Assembly: GCF_036347055.1 (NCBI RefSeq)
Contig: NZ_CP108882.1
Coordinates: forward strand, 496,001 to 560,000
Length of the DNA stretch: 64,000 nt
Reading direction: 5' to 3'
From: Streptomyces sp. NBC_00820
Lineage (GTDB): Bacteria; Actinomycetota; Actinomycetes; Streptomycetales; Streptomycetaceae
Positions 33,008-41,884 of the stretch are shown in pieces. Each line of letters starts with the position of its first letter. Position 1 is the first letter of the stretch. Position numbers and translations under genes: made by a program. The notes beneath the pieces were generated by a model. The model had not been told where the DNA came from and made no database searches. It saw nothing but the letters and a program-made list of their open reading frames with translations.

Positions 33008-33628
33008 ATGAGCCCTCCCCTCCCGGGTCCACTCGATCATCTCGCCCCGCTGCTCAGCCACTACGGCTACTGGGCGGTGGGCGGTGTGGTCCTGCTGGAG
33101 GACTTCGGGCTCCCGGCGCCGGGCGAGACGATCCTGCTCGCGGCTGGGGTCTACGCGGGCGCCGGGGAGCTGAACATCTACGCCGTGGCGGGGATCGCGT
33201 TCGCCGCGGCCGTGATCGGCGACAACATCGGCTATCTCATCGGCCGCACCGGCGGCAGGGCCTTCGTGACGCGCTGGGGCAAGTACATCTTCCTCACGCC
33301 GAAGCGCTTCGAGGCCGCCGAGAACTTCTTCGCCCGGCACGGCGGCAAGATCGTCACCGTGGCCCGGTTCGTGGACGGTCTCCGCCAGGCCAACGGCATC
33401 ATCGCCGGCACCACGCGCATGCCCTGGCCCCGTTTCCTCGCCTTCAACGCGCTCGGCGCGGCCCTGTGGGTGGGCCTCTGGGCCACCCTGGCCTATGTGG
33501 CGGGCAGCCACATCACGACCGTGTACGACGAGATCGTCCGGTACCAGCGCTACGTCCTCATCGCGCTCGCCGTCGTGGTCGCGGCCCTGGTCGTACGGCA
33601 TCTGGTACGACGCCGCCGCAAGTCCTGA
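33008..33628 (+). CDS. DedA family membrane protein
   Basis: A 206-residue integral membrane protein of the DedA/VTT superfamily, thought to be lipid scramblases or flippases (undecaprenyl phosphate or phospholipid recycling). The family signatures are LEDFGLPAPGETILLAAGVYAG near residue 30, GDNIGYLIGRTGGRAF near 75, the amphipathic VARFVDGLRQANGIIAGTTRMPWPRFL near 120-145, and a C-terminal helix YVLIALAVVVAALVVRHLV with a basic tail. ATG 33008 fits the usual length. Convergent with the MFS gene 42 bp away. Confidence 0.92.
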   Translation: MSPPLPGPLDHLAPLLSHYGYWAVGGVVLLEDFGLPAPGETILLAAGVYAGAGELNIYAVAGIAFAAAVIGDNIGYLIGRTGGRAFVTRWGKYIFLTPKRFEAAENFFARHGGKIVTVARFVDGLRQANGIIAGTTRMPWPRFLAFNALGAALWVGLWATLAYVAGSHITTVYDEIVRYQRYVLIALAVVVAALVVRHLVRRRRKS

Positions 33629-33670
33629 GGCCCGCGCTCCCCGACCGCGCGCCGCGGCGGGAGCAGGCGT

Positions 33671-35560
33671 TCAGGGGGAGGACGACGTACGGCGCTGCGC
33701 CCGGCCGGTCGCGGAGCCGCCCCCGGGGGCGCCCTTCGAGACATCCACCGGGGCGCCCTTCGAAGCCGTCGCGGCGTCCTCCGAAGCCGCCGGGGCTTCC
33801 TTCGGCGAGTCGTCGTCCGGGCGATCGTGGCCGCCTCGCAGAGCGGAGGCGAGCGCCGAGATCAGCGCCATGGCGGCGGCGACGCCGAAGACGATGGTCA
33901 GGCCGTGGTGGAAGGGGCCGGAGACCAGTTCGGGGAAGAAGGTGTGGCCGGTCAGGGTGGCCTGCCGGCTCGCGGACAGGTGGCCGAGGGTGCCGGCGCC
34001 GAGGAGGTGCCCGATGGGGTTGTCGCCGAGGAACGTCGCGAAGAGGGTGCTGACCGGTGGCAGTCCGGCCGCCTCGTGGGCGGTGGCGGCGGGTACGCCG
34101 TGCGCCTGGAGGCCGGTACGGAGCGCCGAGGGCAGGGAGGCGGCCAGGCCGGACACCATCAGCGAGAAGAAGACGCCGATGGACAGGGCGGTGCCGGAGT
34201 TCTGGAAGGTCGAGCGCATCCCGGAGGCCACGCCACGGTAGCGGGGCGGCACGCTGCCCATGATCGAGGAGGTGTTGGGCGCGGAGAACATGCCCTGGCC
34301 CAGGCCGTTGAGCAGAAGCAGCGCGGCGAACGTGTCGTAGTCGAAGTTCACGGGCAGCGCCAGCAGGCCGAGGAAGGACCCGGCGACGACGATGAGGCCG
34401 GCCGTGGAGAAGAGGCGGGAGCCGAAGCGGTCGGACAGGTAGCCGGAGAGCGGCCCGGCTATCAGGAAGCCGAGGGTCAGCGGCAGCATGAAGATGCCGG
34501 CCCACAGCGGGGTGTCCTCGAAGTCGTAGCCGTGCAGCGGCAGCCAGATGCCCTGCAGCCAGATGATGAGCATGAACTGCAGGCCGCCCCGGGCGATCGC
34601 GGTGAGCAGGGCCGCGAGGTTGCCCGCGGCGAACGACCGTACGGTGAACAGGGACAGCCGGAACATGGGCTCGGCCACCCGGGTCTCGACCAGGCAGAAC
34701 ACCAGCAGCAGGAGCACGCCGCCGGTCAGGCCCGCCAGCACCCAGGGGTTGGTCCAGCCGGTGGGGTGGCCACCGTAGGGCTGGATGCCGTAGGTGATGC
34801 CGGCGAGCAGGACGCCGGCGCCGGTGGCGAAGGTGATGTTGCCGAGCCAGTCGACGCGGCCGCGCACGCCGGACGCGGTCTCGCGCAGGCTCAGATACGA
34901 CCAGATGGTGCCGGTGACGCTGATGGGCACGCTCACCCAGAACACCGCGCGCCAGTCGACGGCGGCCAGCAGACCGCCCGCGAGCAGCCCGAGGAACTGC
35001 CCCGCGAGGGCGGTGATCTGGTTGACGCCGAGGGCCATGCCGCGCTGCCGGGCGGGGAAGGCGTCGGTGAGGATGGCGGCGGAGTTGGCGGTGAGCATGG
35101 AACCGCCGAAGGCCTGCACGACGCGCCACAGGATCAGCCACAGGGCACCGGCTCCGGCCCGGAACGGGTCGAGGGACAGTGCGACCGAGGCGCAGGCGAA
35201 GACCAGGAAGCCGAGGTTGTAGATGCGGACCCGGCCGAACATGTCGCCCAGCCGGCCCAGGACGACCACCAGCACGGCCGAGACCAGCAGATAGCCGAGG
35301 ATCATCCACAGCAGATAGCCGATGTTGCCCGCGGCGAGGGGATCCAGGCCGATGCCGCGGAAGATCGCCGGCAGGGAGATGATCACGATGGAGGCGTCCA
35401 TCGTGGCGATCAGCACGCCGAGCGTGGTGTTGGACAGCGCCACCCACTTGTAGCCGGGGCCGGGCGTGGTGTCGCGGTAGCGGGCGGAGCGGGCGAGCAG
35501 CCACCCGCGCGTGCCGCCGACCGAACGGGTGGCCGTCCGCGCGGGCCCGTACCCGTTCAC
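33671..35560 (-). CDS. MFS drug-efflux transporter (DHA2, 14-helix)
   Basis: A 629-residue major facilitator of the DHA2 drug:H+ antiporter type. It has about 14 hydrophobic helices. Motif region: TMDASIVIISLPAIFRGIGL in helix 1 (the D-x-x-IV-N/I-LP pattern), LGRLGDMFGRVRIY in the helix 2-3 loop, and GGSMLTANSAAILTDAFPAR as motif C-like sequence. The C-terminal ~60 residues are an unusual hydrophilic Ala/Asp/Lys-rich tail. It overlaps the upstream MarR gene by 4 nt, so pump and regulator form one operon, a common arrangement for substrate-induced efflux. Confidence 0.93.
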   Translation of the reverse strand: MNGYGPARTATRSVGGTRGWLLARSARYRDTTPGPGYKWVALSNTTLGVLIATMDASIVIISLPAIFRGIGLDPLAAGNIGYLLWMILGYLLVSAVLVVVLGRLGDMFGRVRIYNLGFLVFACASVALSLDPFRAGAGALWLILWRVVQAFGGSMLTANSAAILTDAFPARQRGMALGVNQITALAGQFLGLLAGGLLAAVDWRAVFWVSVPISVTGTIWSYLSLRETASGVRGRVDWLGNITFATGAGVLLAGITYGIQPYGGHPTGWTNPWVLAGLTGGVLLLLVFCLVETRVAEPMFRLSLFTVRSFAAGNLAALLTAIARGGLQFMLIIWLQGIWLPLHGYDFEDTPLWAGIFMLPLTLGFLIAGPLSGYLSDRFGSRLFSTAGLIVVAGSFLGLLALPVNFDYDTFAALLLLNGLGQGMFSAPNTSSIMGSVPPRYRGVASGMRSTFQNSGTALSIGVFFSLMVSGLAASLPSALRTGLQAHGVPAATAHEAAGLPPVSTLFATFLGDNPIGHLLGAGTLGHLSASRQATLTGHTFFPELVSGPFHHGLTIVFGVAAAMALISALASALRGGHDRPDDDSPKEAPAASEDAATASKGAPVDVSKGAPGGGSATGRAQRRTSSSP

Positions 35561-36189
35561 AGCCGTTCCGCCAGTCGGTCGAGGAGCGGCAGGGCGGCTC
35601 GCAGGGTCTCGCGCTCCCCCGGGGTGAACTCGTCGAGGGCGTGGGCGAGCCGCGCGACGGACTCGGAACGGCGCTCCGCCAGCATGGCCCGGCCCTCGTC
35701 GGTGACCGACACGATGGCCCGTCGTCCGTCGGCGGCGTCGGGGCTGCGGCGGACCAGCGCGCGCTGTTCGAGACCGGCGAGGGTGGTGGCCATCGCCTGG
35801 GGGCGGACGCGTTCGAGTTCGGCGAGCGAACCGGGCGAGTCCGGTCCCCCGGCGGCGAGTCGCGCCAGCACCGAGATGCCGGAGAGGGAGACGTCTCCCA
35901 CCGCGTGTGCCTGCCGCAGGCGGCGCACCGTCCGGCCCATGGCCAGCCGCAGGGCCGCGGCCAGCGACACCGACTCCCGCGAGGGCTCCGGGTCCGGCGA
36001 GGGTTCCGGGTCCGGCGAGGGTTCCGGGTCCCGCGAGGGCTCCGGGTCCCGCGAGGGTTCCGGGTCCCGCGAGGGTTCCGTGTCCCCGCGTGGGCCCGGA
36101 TCACCGGAGCGTCCCGGCTCCCCTGCCCGGCCGCCGGAGGGGCGGGTACCGTCCGCGGTCATGTCCTCCACGTCCATAGTTACTAACAT
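35557..36189 (-). CDS. MarR family regulator with repetitive N-terminal extension
   Basis: A 210-residue protein. Residues ~70-210 are a MarR winged helix: GRTVRRLRQAHAVGDVSLSG, recognition region ELERVRPQAMATTLAGLEQRALV, wing RSPDAADGRRAIVSVTDEG and the C-terminal dimerisation helices. Residues ~35-72 are an unusual Pro/Glu/Asp tail made of six DPEPSR/P hexapeptides encoded by an 18-bp repeat. The start is either ATG 36189 or ATG 36177; neither has a strong ribosome-binding site. It probably represses its own MFS efflux operon through the CTAA-type palindrome just upstream. Confidence 0.88.
   Translation of the reverse strand: MLVTMDVEDMTADGTRPSGGRAGEPGRSGDPGPRGDTEPSRDPEPSRDPEPSRDPEPSPDPEPSPDPEPSRESVSLAAALRLAMGRTVRRLRQAHAVGDVSLSGISVLARLAAGGPDSPGSLAELERVRPQAMATTLAGLEQRALVRRSPDAADGRRAIVSVTDEGRAMLAERRSESVARLAHALDEFTPGERETLRAALPLLDRLAERL
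35981..36088. repeat. 18-bp coding minisatellite in the MarR gene
   Basis: Six tandem 18-bp units (gagggttccgggtcccgc and close variants) run from 35981 to 36088, in frame with the regulator and encoding repeated DPEPSR/DPEPSP. Unit number may vary between strains without breaking the frame. Confidence 0.92.
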
Positions 36190-36192
36190 TAG
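36183..36192. promoter_or_regulatory. Candidate MarR operator
   Basis: ctaacattag (arms ctaa/ttag, 2-bp centre) lies in an AT-rich patch (36175-36200) at the start of the MarR gene. It overlaps the possible ATG at 36189, so binding would block expression of the regulator-pump operon. The patch stands out from the GC-rich background. Confidence 0.5.
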
Positions 36193-36211
36193 ATTTATCA
36201 GCCTGGACTGT

Positions 36212-36532
36212 TCAACAGGACGACGGACATCGGCCGGCGACGGACGCCGGACATCGGCCGATCCGAGTGGCCGAGGGATCCCGCCGGCCCACCCGTCCAG
36301 GCCGGATCACCTGGCTCCGCCGGGCCGTGGCCGGTCGTCGGTCTCCGGGTACGGGCGGGCGCAGGGCGGCGACGGCGACGCCGGTGGGCGGCCAGATGGG
36401 GGTGACCACGGCGCCGTCGACAGCGAGCCGGCGCAGCAGTCCGAGCCGCCCCGCCGCGTAGTAGCAGGCGGCGACGGCCAGGACCCGGACGACGTAGCCG
36501 CCGGTCCGACGCGGATCCGGGAAACCCACCAC
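36212..36532 (-). pseudogene. MASE1-domain remnant
   Basis: From ATG 36532, residues ~14-58 read VVRVLAVAACYYAAGRLGLL then AVDGAVVTPIWPPTGVAVAA, the unmistakable first part of a MASE1 membrane sensor domain (helix, then the T-x-x-WPPTG-A loop). After ~58 residues the sequence becomes Arg/Pro-rich, has no further helices, and stops at 36212. A normal MASE1 has about eight helices and precedes a signalling output domain. The fragment lies directly downstream of an intact SpoIIE phosphatase on the same strand, so it may be the decayed end of a signalling pair. Confidence 0.75.
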
Positions 36533-36755
36533 AGCGCCATCTCACACCGCGGGCCCGCCATCGGCGAGGCGAGTGCCACCGGGCCGGGTTCTCTGGCCGC
36601 ACCTCGGGTACGGCCGCTCGCGGGCCGCCGCTGCCACGCCGGACACCGCCTCCAGCGGCCCACGTCTCCGGCGGACCGCGCCCCCGGCCGCCCGCACCCG
36701 GCAGTCCGCGCCCGCACGGCCGCACGGCCCGGGTCGCCGCGTCCACGGCTGCGTC

Positions 36756-37586
36756 CTACGGCTGCGGGCCCGGTTCGTCGTGCCCCACGACGAGGACGGC
36801 GGCATCGTCCTCGTGTCCCACACTCTCCGCGCCCCTGATCACGGCGGCGGCCAGGGCGTGGGCCTCCAGTCCGGCGACGGCGGCGATGCCCGCGAGGCGG
36901 ACCACCCGGTCGAGGCCTTCGTCGACGCTGAGCGAGGGGCCCTCGACGACACCGTCGGTGAGCAGGACGAACACGCCGCCGGTGGTGAGTCGGTGCCGGG
37001 AGACGCGGTACTCCATGCCTCTCGCGATGCCGAGCGGCGGCCCTCCCTCGTCGTCGACGACGCCGGACTTGCCGTCCGCCGTGGCCCAGACGAACGGGAT
37101 GTGTCCGGCCCGCGCGCTCTCGAGGATCCCCGTGACCGGGTCGAGGCGGATGAACGTGCAGGTGGCGAACAGTTCGCTGCCCAGGGAGATCAGCAGATCG
37201 TTGGTCCGGCCGAGGAGTTCGCCCGGCTCGCCGGTCACGGAGGCGAGGGCGCGCAGCCCGGCTCGGACCTGGCCCATGAAGGCGGCGGCCTCGATGTTGT
37301 GGCCCTGCACGTCGCCGATGCACAGCCCGACCCGGCCGTCGGTCAGCACGAAGGCGTCGTACCAGTCGCCGCCCACGTTGAGGCCGTGGCAGGCGGGCGC
37401 GTACCGCACCGCCAGGTGCACGCCGGGCACCCGGGGCAGGTCCCGCGGCAGCATGCCGCGTTGCAGGGCCGTGGCCAGCTCGACCTGCGCGCGCTGCAGC
37501 TCGGCCCGCTCGCGCGCCTGGGCGGTGAGCCAGCCGAGCCTGGCCAGCAGTTCGTCGCCGTCGTCCGTGGTGCGCTTGCGGTGCAT
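36756..37586 (-). CDS. SpoIIE-type PP2C phosphatase
   Basis: A 276-residue cytoplasmic phosphatase. A short N-terminal coiled-coil (LLARLGWLTAQARERAELQR) leads into a SpoIIE/RsbU domain: LATALQRGMLPRDLPRVPGV, the metal motif YAPACHGLNVGGDWYDAF, VGLCIGDVQGHNIEAAAFMG, then GHIPFVW, LLTDGVVE and the final Asp in EDDAAVLVVG. All expected metal-binding Asp residues are present. Such enzymes dephosphorylate anti-sigma-factor antagonists in partner-switching cascades; no sensor domain is attached here. ATG 37586 has ggaag 7 bp upstream. A MASE1 remnant follows downstream. Confidence 0.9.
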   Translation of the reverse strand: MHRKRTTDDGDELLARLGWLTAQARERAELQRAQVELATALQRGMLPRDLPRVPGVHLAVRYAPACHGLNVGGDWYDAFVLTDGRVGLCIGDVQGHNIEAAAFMGQVRAGLRALASVTGEPGELLGRTNDLLISLGSELFATCTFIRLDPVTGILESARAGHIPFVWATADGKSGVVDDEGGPPLGIARGMEYRVSRHRLTTGGVFVLLTDGVVEGPSLSVDEGLDRVVRLAGIAAVAGLEAHALAAAVIRGAESVGHEDDAAVLVVGHDEPGPQP

Positions 37587-37644
37587 CGGTCACTTCCGGC
37601 TGAGCGGGAGTCTTCGAGAGCGAACACTTGAATTTTACCGTTAT

Positions 37645-37660
37645 GAGGTGATCGCACCTC
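37645..37660. promoter_or_regulatory. Small palindrome in the phosphatase promoter region
   Basis: gaggtgatcgcacctc has perfect 6-bp arms around atcg and lies in an AT-richer stretch 58 bp upstream of the phosphatase start. On the minus strand a TAAAAT hexamer 3' of it could be a -10 box. It could be an operator; evidence is only positional. Confidence 0.4.
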
Positions 37661-37712
37661 GGCGGAACGCGATCTCCACGGCTCCGCGCGCGACCCGCCG
37701 GCCCCGCTCCCC

Positions 37713-38945
37713 CTACAGCGGAGAGTGGGCAACGACCATCACATAGGCCCCGTAGAGCAGGGATACGACGGCCAGGGCGCCGCCCACCAGCAGGGCCCGG
37801 GCGGGGCGGACCCGCCAACTGCGGGCGAGGGCCCGGGCCGGCGGGACGAGGAGCGGGAAGACGGGCAGCAGGAAGCGCGGCTTGGAGGAGAAGGAGCCGG
37901 AGCCGCCGATGACGAGCAGGATCAGGACGCCCGCGAAGACGACGAGGACGAGCGGGGCACGGTCCAGGCAGAGCAGCCCGAACAGCACCAGGCAGACGAC
38001 GACGATCACCAGCGCCATCGGGTAGACGACGCCTCCGCCGTACAGGAACAGCGCCCCGAGGAAGCGCACGGCGCCGGCACCGAAGTCGAAGCGCGAGTCC
38101 CAGGCGCTCTGCACCCGGAAGTACCCCCCGAGCAGGTCGCCGGTCCGTAGCCCCACGCAGAGCACGTAGCCGAGCCAGCCCAGCGGGGCGAGCAGGGCAC
38201 CCGCCCACAGCCGGGCCGGTACCCGGCCGCGCCGGCGCAGCGCCTCGTACACGGCGGCGACGCACACGGCCACCGCCACCGCGAATCCGGTCGGCCGGGC
38301 CAGACCGGCGAGCGCGGCCAGCGCACCGGCCCACAGCCAGCGCCCCTTGAGCACGCAGTACAGGGACCACGCGGCGAGCGCGGCGAAGAGGGATTCGGTG
38401 TAGGCGATGGTCAGCTCGACCGCGTGCGGCAGTACGGCCCACAGGGCGACCAGGGCGGTGGCGACGGCACGACCGTACAGATGGTGACCGATGGCGTAGA
38501 CGCCGTACGCCGCGACGATCGCGGCGCCCCAGGCGACCATCAGGCCGGCCTGGCCGGGGGTGACGAAGGGGAGGAAGACGGTCACGGCCCGGACGAGTGC
38601 GGGATAGAGCGGGAAGAACGCCCAGTCGGTCTGCACCGCGCCGGCCGGCGTGATCCAGATGAGGCGGCCGTAGCCGTGGGTGGCGATGTGCAGGTACCAG
38701 CGCGAGTCCCAGGAGTGGGCGAGGATCCTGCCCGCCGGGTGCCCGTCGAGGTGGGCGCCGACAATCACGGCGGCGACCCCGGCCAGCCTGACGGCCGCGA
38801 ACAGCGCGAGCGCGAGCGGCGCGCCGCGCGGAACCCGGCCACGGGCGACGCGGGGCAGCACCGGCCGTGCGACCCGGGACAGCGCGGGGCGGAGGAGGCC
38901 GGACGGCGCGGCCCGTTCGGGCCGGGATGCGGAAGACGTACTCAC
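37713..38945 (-). CDS. GT-C membrane mannosyltransferase-like protein (PIG-V type)
   Basis: A 410-residue protein with about 10 hydrophobic helices. The first extracytoplasmic loop contains SWDSRWYLHIATHGYG and the helix after it begins TDWAFFPLYPALVR, matching the PIG-V/GT-C pattern (WD-x-x-W/Y-Y and FFPLYP). LTIAYTESLFAALAAWSLY and LARPTGFAVA are further family blocks. Such enzymes transfer a sugar from a polyprenyl-phosphate donor on the outer face of the membrane; acceptor unknown. The basic N-terminus is cytoplasmic. Monocistronic. Confidence 0.82.
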   Translation of the reverse strand: MSTSSASRPERAAPSGLLRPALSRVARPVLPRVARGRVPRGAPLALALFAAVRLAGVAAVIVGAHLDGHPAGRILAHSWDSRWYLHIATHGYGRLIWITPAGAVQTDWAFFPLYPALVRAVTVFLPFVTPGQAGLMVAWGAAIVAAYGVYAIGHHLYGRAVATALVALWAVLPHAVELTIAYTESLFAALAAWSLYCVLKGRWLWAGALAALAGLARPTGFAVAVAVCVAAVYEALRRRGRVPARLWAGALLAPLGWLGYVLCVGLRTGDLLGGYFRVQSAWDSRFDFGAGAVRFLGALFLYGGGVVYPMALVIVVVCLVLFGLLCLDRAPLVLVVFAGVLILLVIGGSGSFSSKPRFLLPVFPLLVPPARALARSWRVRPARALLVGGALAVVSLLYGAYVMVVAHSPL

Positions 38946-39044
38946 TCTCCGACCTTGGTCACGCCCACACGGCCGTGCAATCCACGACCCGGGTTTCGCG
39001 CGGTCTTTAACCCTGATTCAGGAACGGGGGCGTCCGGGGCGGGT

Positions 39045-39093
39045 GTCGGGGACGGGAGTCGGGGACGGGAGTCGGGGTGGAGTCGGGGACGGG
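39045..39093. repeat. 13-bp imperfect tandem repeat
   Basis: Two perfect copies of gtcggggacggga (39045-39057, 39058-39070), then two shortened copies to 39093. Located between the mannosyltransferase and GAPDH genes, upstream of both. Confidence 0.8.
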
Positions 39094-39230
39094 CGCCGGA
39101 GGTGTCCGGCTGCACCCGGAACGTAAATCAGGGCAACCCGGACCGTGGTGACCCTCACACAAGATCCCCGGAGAGATCAAAGTAGGGTGTGGCTACCATA
39201 TGAGCGCCGCCTAGCTCGAAAGTTAGATCT

Positions 39231-40685
39231 GTGACTGTCAACGACGACTCGTTCACCAACTGGATGCACCGCGAGGAAATCGCGGAGTCGATGATCCCGC
39301 TCATCGGGAAGCTGCACCGCGAGCGGGACGTGACCGTCCTGCTGCACAGCCGCTCCCTGGTGAACAAGTCGGTGGTCAGCATCCTGAAGACGCACCGCTT
39401 CGCCCGGCAGATCGCCGGCGCGGAGCTGTCGGTCACCGAGACCATGCCGTTCCTGCGAGCCCTGACCACCCTCGACCTCGGGCCCTCGCAGATCGACCTC
39501 GGCATGCTCGCCGCCACCTACAAGGCCGACGACCGCGGCCTGAGCGTGGCGGAGTTCACCGCGGAGGCCGTCGCCGGCGCCACGGGCGCCAACAAGATCG
39601 AGCGCCGCGAACCGCGTGACGTCGTCCTCTACGGCTTCGGCCGCATCGGCCGGCTCGTCGCCCGCCTGCTGATCGAGAAGGCCGGCTCCGGCAACGGCCT
39701 CAGGCTGCGCGCCATCGTGGTGCGCGGCGGAGGCCCCCGGGCCGCCGGTGACCTCGTCAAGCGCGCCTCGCTGCTGCGGCGCGACTCCATCCACGGCCAG
39801 TTCCAGGGCACCATCACCGTGGACGAGGACAGCAGCACGATCCTGGCCAACGGCAACGCCATCAAGGTGATCTACGCCGACGACCCGTCCGCCGTGGACT
39901 ACACCGAGTACGGCATCCGGGACGCCATCCTCATCGACAACACCGGTAAGTGGCGCGACCGCGAGGGCCTGTCCAACCACCTGCGCCCCGGCATCGAGAA
40001 GGTCGTGCTGACCGCGCCGGGCAAGGGCGACGTCCCGAACATCGTGCACGGCGTCAACCACGACACGATCAAGCCCGACGAGCAGATCCTGTCCTGCGCC
40101 TCGTGCACCACCAACGCGATCGTGCCCCCGCTGAAGGCCATGGACGACGAGTACGGCGTGCTGCGCGGCCACGTGGAGACCGTCCACTCGTTCACCAACG
40201 ACCAGAACCTGCTGGACAATTACCACAAGTCCGAGCGTCGCGGCCGTTCCGCGCCGCTCAACATGGTGATCACCGAGACCGGTGCCGCGTCCGCGGTGGC
40301 GAAGGCGCTGCCCGACCTCAAGGCTCCGATCACCGGCAGCTCGATCCGCGTCCCGGTCCCGGACGTCTCGATCGCGATCCTCAACCTCCGGCTGGCCCGC
40401 GAGACCACGCGCGAGGACGTCCACGACTACCTGCGGGACATCTCGCTGACCTCGCCGCTCAAGCGCCAGATCGACTTCACCACGGCGCCCGACGCGGTCT
40501 CCAGCGACTTCATCGGCTCGCGCCACGCCTCGATCGTCGACGCCGGCGCCCTCAAGGTCGACGGCGACAACGCGATCCTCTACCTCTGGTACGACAACGA
40601 GTTCGGCTACTCGTGCCAGGTCGTCCGGGTCGTCCAGCACGTCTCGGGCGTGGAATACCCGACGTACCCGGCCACGGCGGTCTGA
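39231..40685 (+). CDS. gap: Glyceraldehyde-3-phosphate dehydrogenase, long form
   Basis: A 484-residue GAPDH, about 150 residues longer than the standard enzyme. The first ~125 residues (WMHREEIAESMIPLIGKLHR, SLVNKSVVSILKTHRFA) are a helical extension found in a distinct GAPDH subgroup. The NAD-binding Rossmann motif then starts at VVLYGFGRIGRLVARL. The active-site block SCASCTTNAIVPP has the catalytic Cys at residue 292; the usual preceding Asn is Cys here. The C-terminal WYDNEFGYSCQVVRVVQHV is intact. It oxidises glyceraldehyde 3-phosphate to 1,3-bisphosphoglycerate or works in reverse; long forms are often proposed to favour gluconeogenesis. GTG start. A perfect hairpin follows. Confidence 0.94.
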   Translation: MTVNDDSFTNWMHREEIAESMIPLIGKLHRERDVTVLLHSRSLVNKSVVSILKTHRFARQIAGAELSVTETMPFLRALTTLDLGPSQIDLGMLAATYKADDRGLSVAEFTAEAVAGATGANKIERREPRDVVLYGFGRIGRLVARLLIEKAGSGNGLRLRAIVVRGGGPRAAGDLVKRASLLRRDSIHGQFQGTITVDEDSSTILANGNAIKVIYADDPSAVDYTEYGIRDAILIDNTGKWRDREGLSNHLRPGIEKVVLTAPGKGDVPNIVHGVNHDTIKPDEQILSCASCTTNAIVPPLKAMDDEYGVLRGHVETVHSFTNDQNLLDNYHKSERRGRSAPLNMVITETGAASAVAKALPDLKAPITGSSIRVPVPDVSIAILNLRLARETTREDVHDYLRDISLTSPLKRQIDFTTAPDAVSSDFIGSRHASIVDAGALKVDGDNAILYLWYDNEFGYSCQVVRVVQHVSGVEYPTYPATAV

Positions 40686-40709
40686 CGCCCCGGGCTCACC
40701 GACACGGTA

Positions 40710-40753
40710 CGCACGCGGCCGCCGACCGGGGTTCCGGTCGGCGGCCGCGTGCG
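40710..40753 (+). terminator. Perfect 20-bp stem-loop after gap
   Basis: Arms 40710-40729 (cgcacgcggccgccgaccgg) and 40734-40753 are exact reverse complements with the loop ggtt, 25 bp after the gap stop. It lies between gap and the convergent LysR gene, so it probably serves both. Confidence 0.85.
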
Positions 40754-40837
40754 TTCGCGGGGGGGGCGTGCGCGGGAGTGGGCGCGTGCGTGCGCGGGGA
40801 GGCGTCTCGTCCGATAAGGCCGGTGCCTCCGCGCCCG

Positions 40838-41791
40838 CTACGCCCCCGCGCCGGTCCAGGTGCGGGAGGCCCAGGCCCTCAGGTGCGGTGCCTGGGCGAC
40901 GAGATCGCGGTAGGCGGCGGTGGCCGACTGGAACAGCGCGTCCACCACGTCGTCCGTGACCGCGTCGGGCCGCCACGCGAGCACGTACCGGCACCACAGG
41001 GGCGAGCCGGCCAGCGGCTTGACCAGGACGTTCGGGATGGGGCGCAGCGTCGGCTGCACCATGGAGACACCGAGGCCGTCCGCGATCATGCTCTGCAGCT
41101 GGGTCGGGTCGCCGAGGAACTCGTGCACGGCGACCGGGGCGAACCCGGCGGCCGCGCAGGCGTCGTGGAACACGCCGGGCCAGCCCGCGCCGTCGTCCGG
41201 GGTCAGGAACCACTCGTCGGCGGCCAGGTCCGCGAGCTGGACCTGCGCGCACTGGCGCAGGCGGTGCCGGGCCGGCAGGGCGACGAAGGTCGGCTCGGTG
41301 ACGATCCCGCGGTGCCTGACGGCGGCCGAGTGACGCAGTTCCATGCCCGGGTAGTCGGCGGCGATGGCCACGTCGGCCGCGCCCTCCTCCAGCAGTTCCA
41401 CGATGCGCGAGGAGGCGTAGACGCTGGTCATGGTCAGGGACAGTTCCGGCAGCCGGGTGCGGGCGCGGGACATCGTGCCCGAGAGCATGGGTGAGTTGGT
41501 CGCGGCCACGCGCAGCGTCCGGCGCGCGCGGGCCGCGGCCGGGCGGTGACCGATGGCGTCGGCGCGGGCCAGCACGTCACGTGCCTGAGCCACGACCTCG
41601 GCGCCGTACGGCGTCGCCCGCGCGCCGCTCGCGTCCCGGTCGAAGAGCGGCTCGCCCAGATGGCGCTCGATGCGCCTGAGCTGGGTGCTCACAGCCGGCT
41701 GCGTGTAACCCAGCAGCGCGGCGGCGCGGCCCACACTGCCCGTGTCGGCGATCGCGCACAGCACACGCAGATGCCGAAGCTCCAGCTCCAT
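40838..41791 (-). CDS. LysR family transcriptional regulator
   Basis: A 317-residue LTTR. The N-terminal winged helix reads MELELRHLRVLCAIADTGSV then GRAAALLGYTQPAVSTQLRR, a classic LysR HTH. The effector domain follows from ~90 (RTLRVAATNSPMLSG, ADVAIAADYPGMEL, GLGVSMVQPTLRPI). ATG 41791 has ggagtggag upstream; the longer frame is rejected. It is transcribed away from the adjacent TetR gene, so the 149-bp gap holds two divergent promoters. Its target genes and co-inducer are not evident. Confidence 0.9.
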   Translation of the reverse strand: MELELRHLRVLCAIADTGSVGRAAALLGYTQPAVSTQLRRIERHLGEPLFDRDASGARATPYGAEVVAQARDVLARADAIGHRPAAARARRTLRVAATNSPMLSGTMSRARTRLPELSLTMTSVYASSRIVELLEEGAADVAIAADYPGMELRHSAAVRHRGIVTEPTFVALPARHRLRQCAQVQLADLAADEWFLTPDDGAGWPGVFHDACAAAGFAPVAVHEFLGDPTQLQSMIADGLGVSMVQPTLRPIPNVLVKPLAGSPLWCRYVLAWRPDAVTDDVVDALFQSATAAYRDLVAQAPHLRAWASRTWTGAGA

Positions 41792-41884
41792 TCGCTCCAC
41801 TCCCCCGTTCCCGTCCACGGCCGGTCCATTGTGCCTCCACCCGCGCCGGTCGCGACCCTCCACCCGACTACAGCCTCGCTGTAT

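Noticed and set aside
33827..36838. Very long plus-strand reading frame (1003 codons) opposite the MFS and MarR genes
   Set aside because: It is the antisense shadow of GC-rich genes; the product is Gly/Arg/Ala-rich with no domain, while the minus strand encodes clear MFS and MarR proteins.
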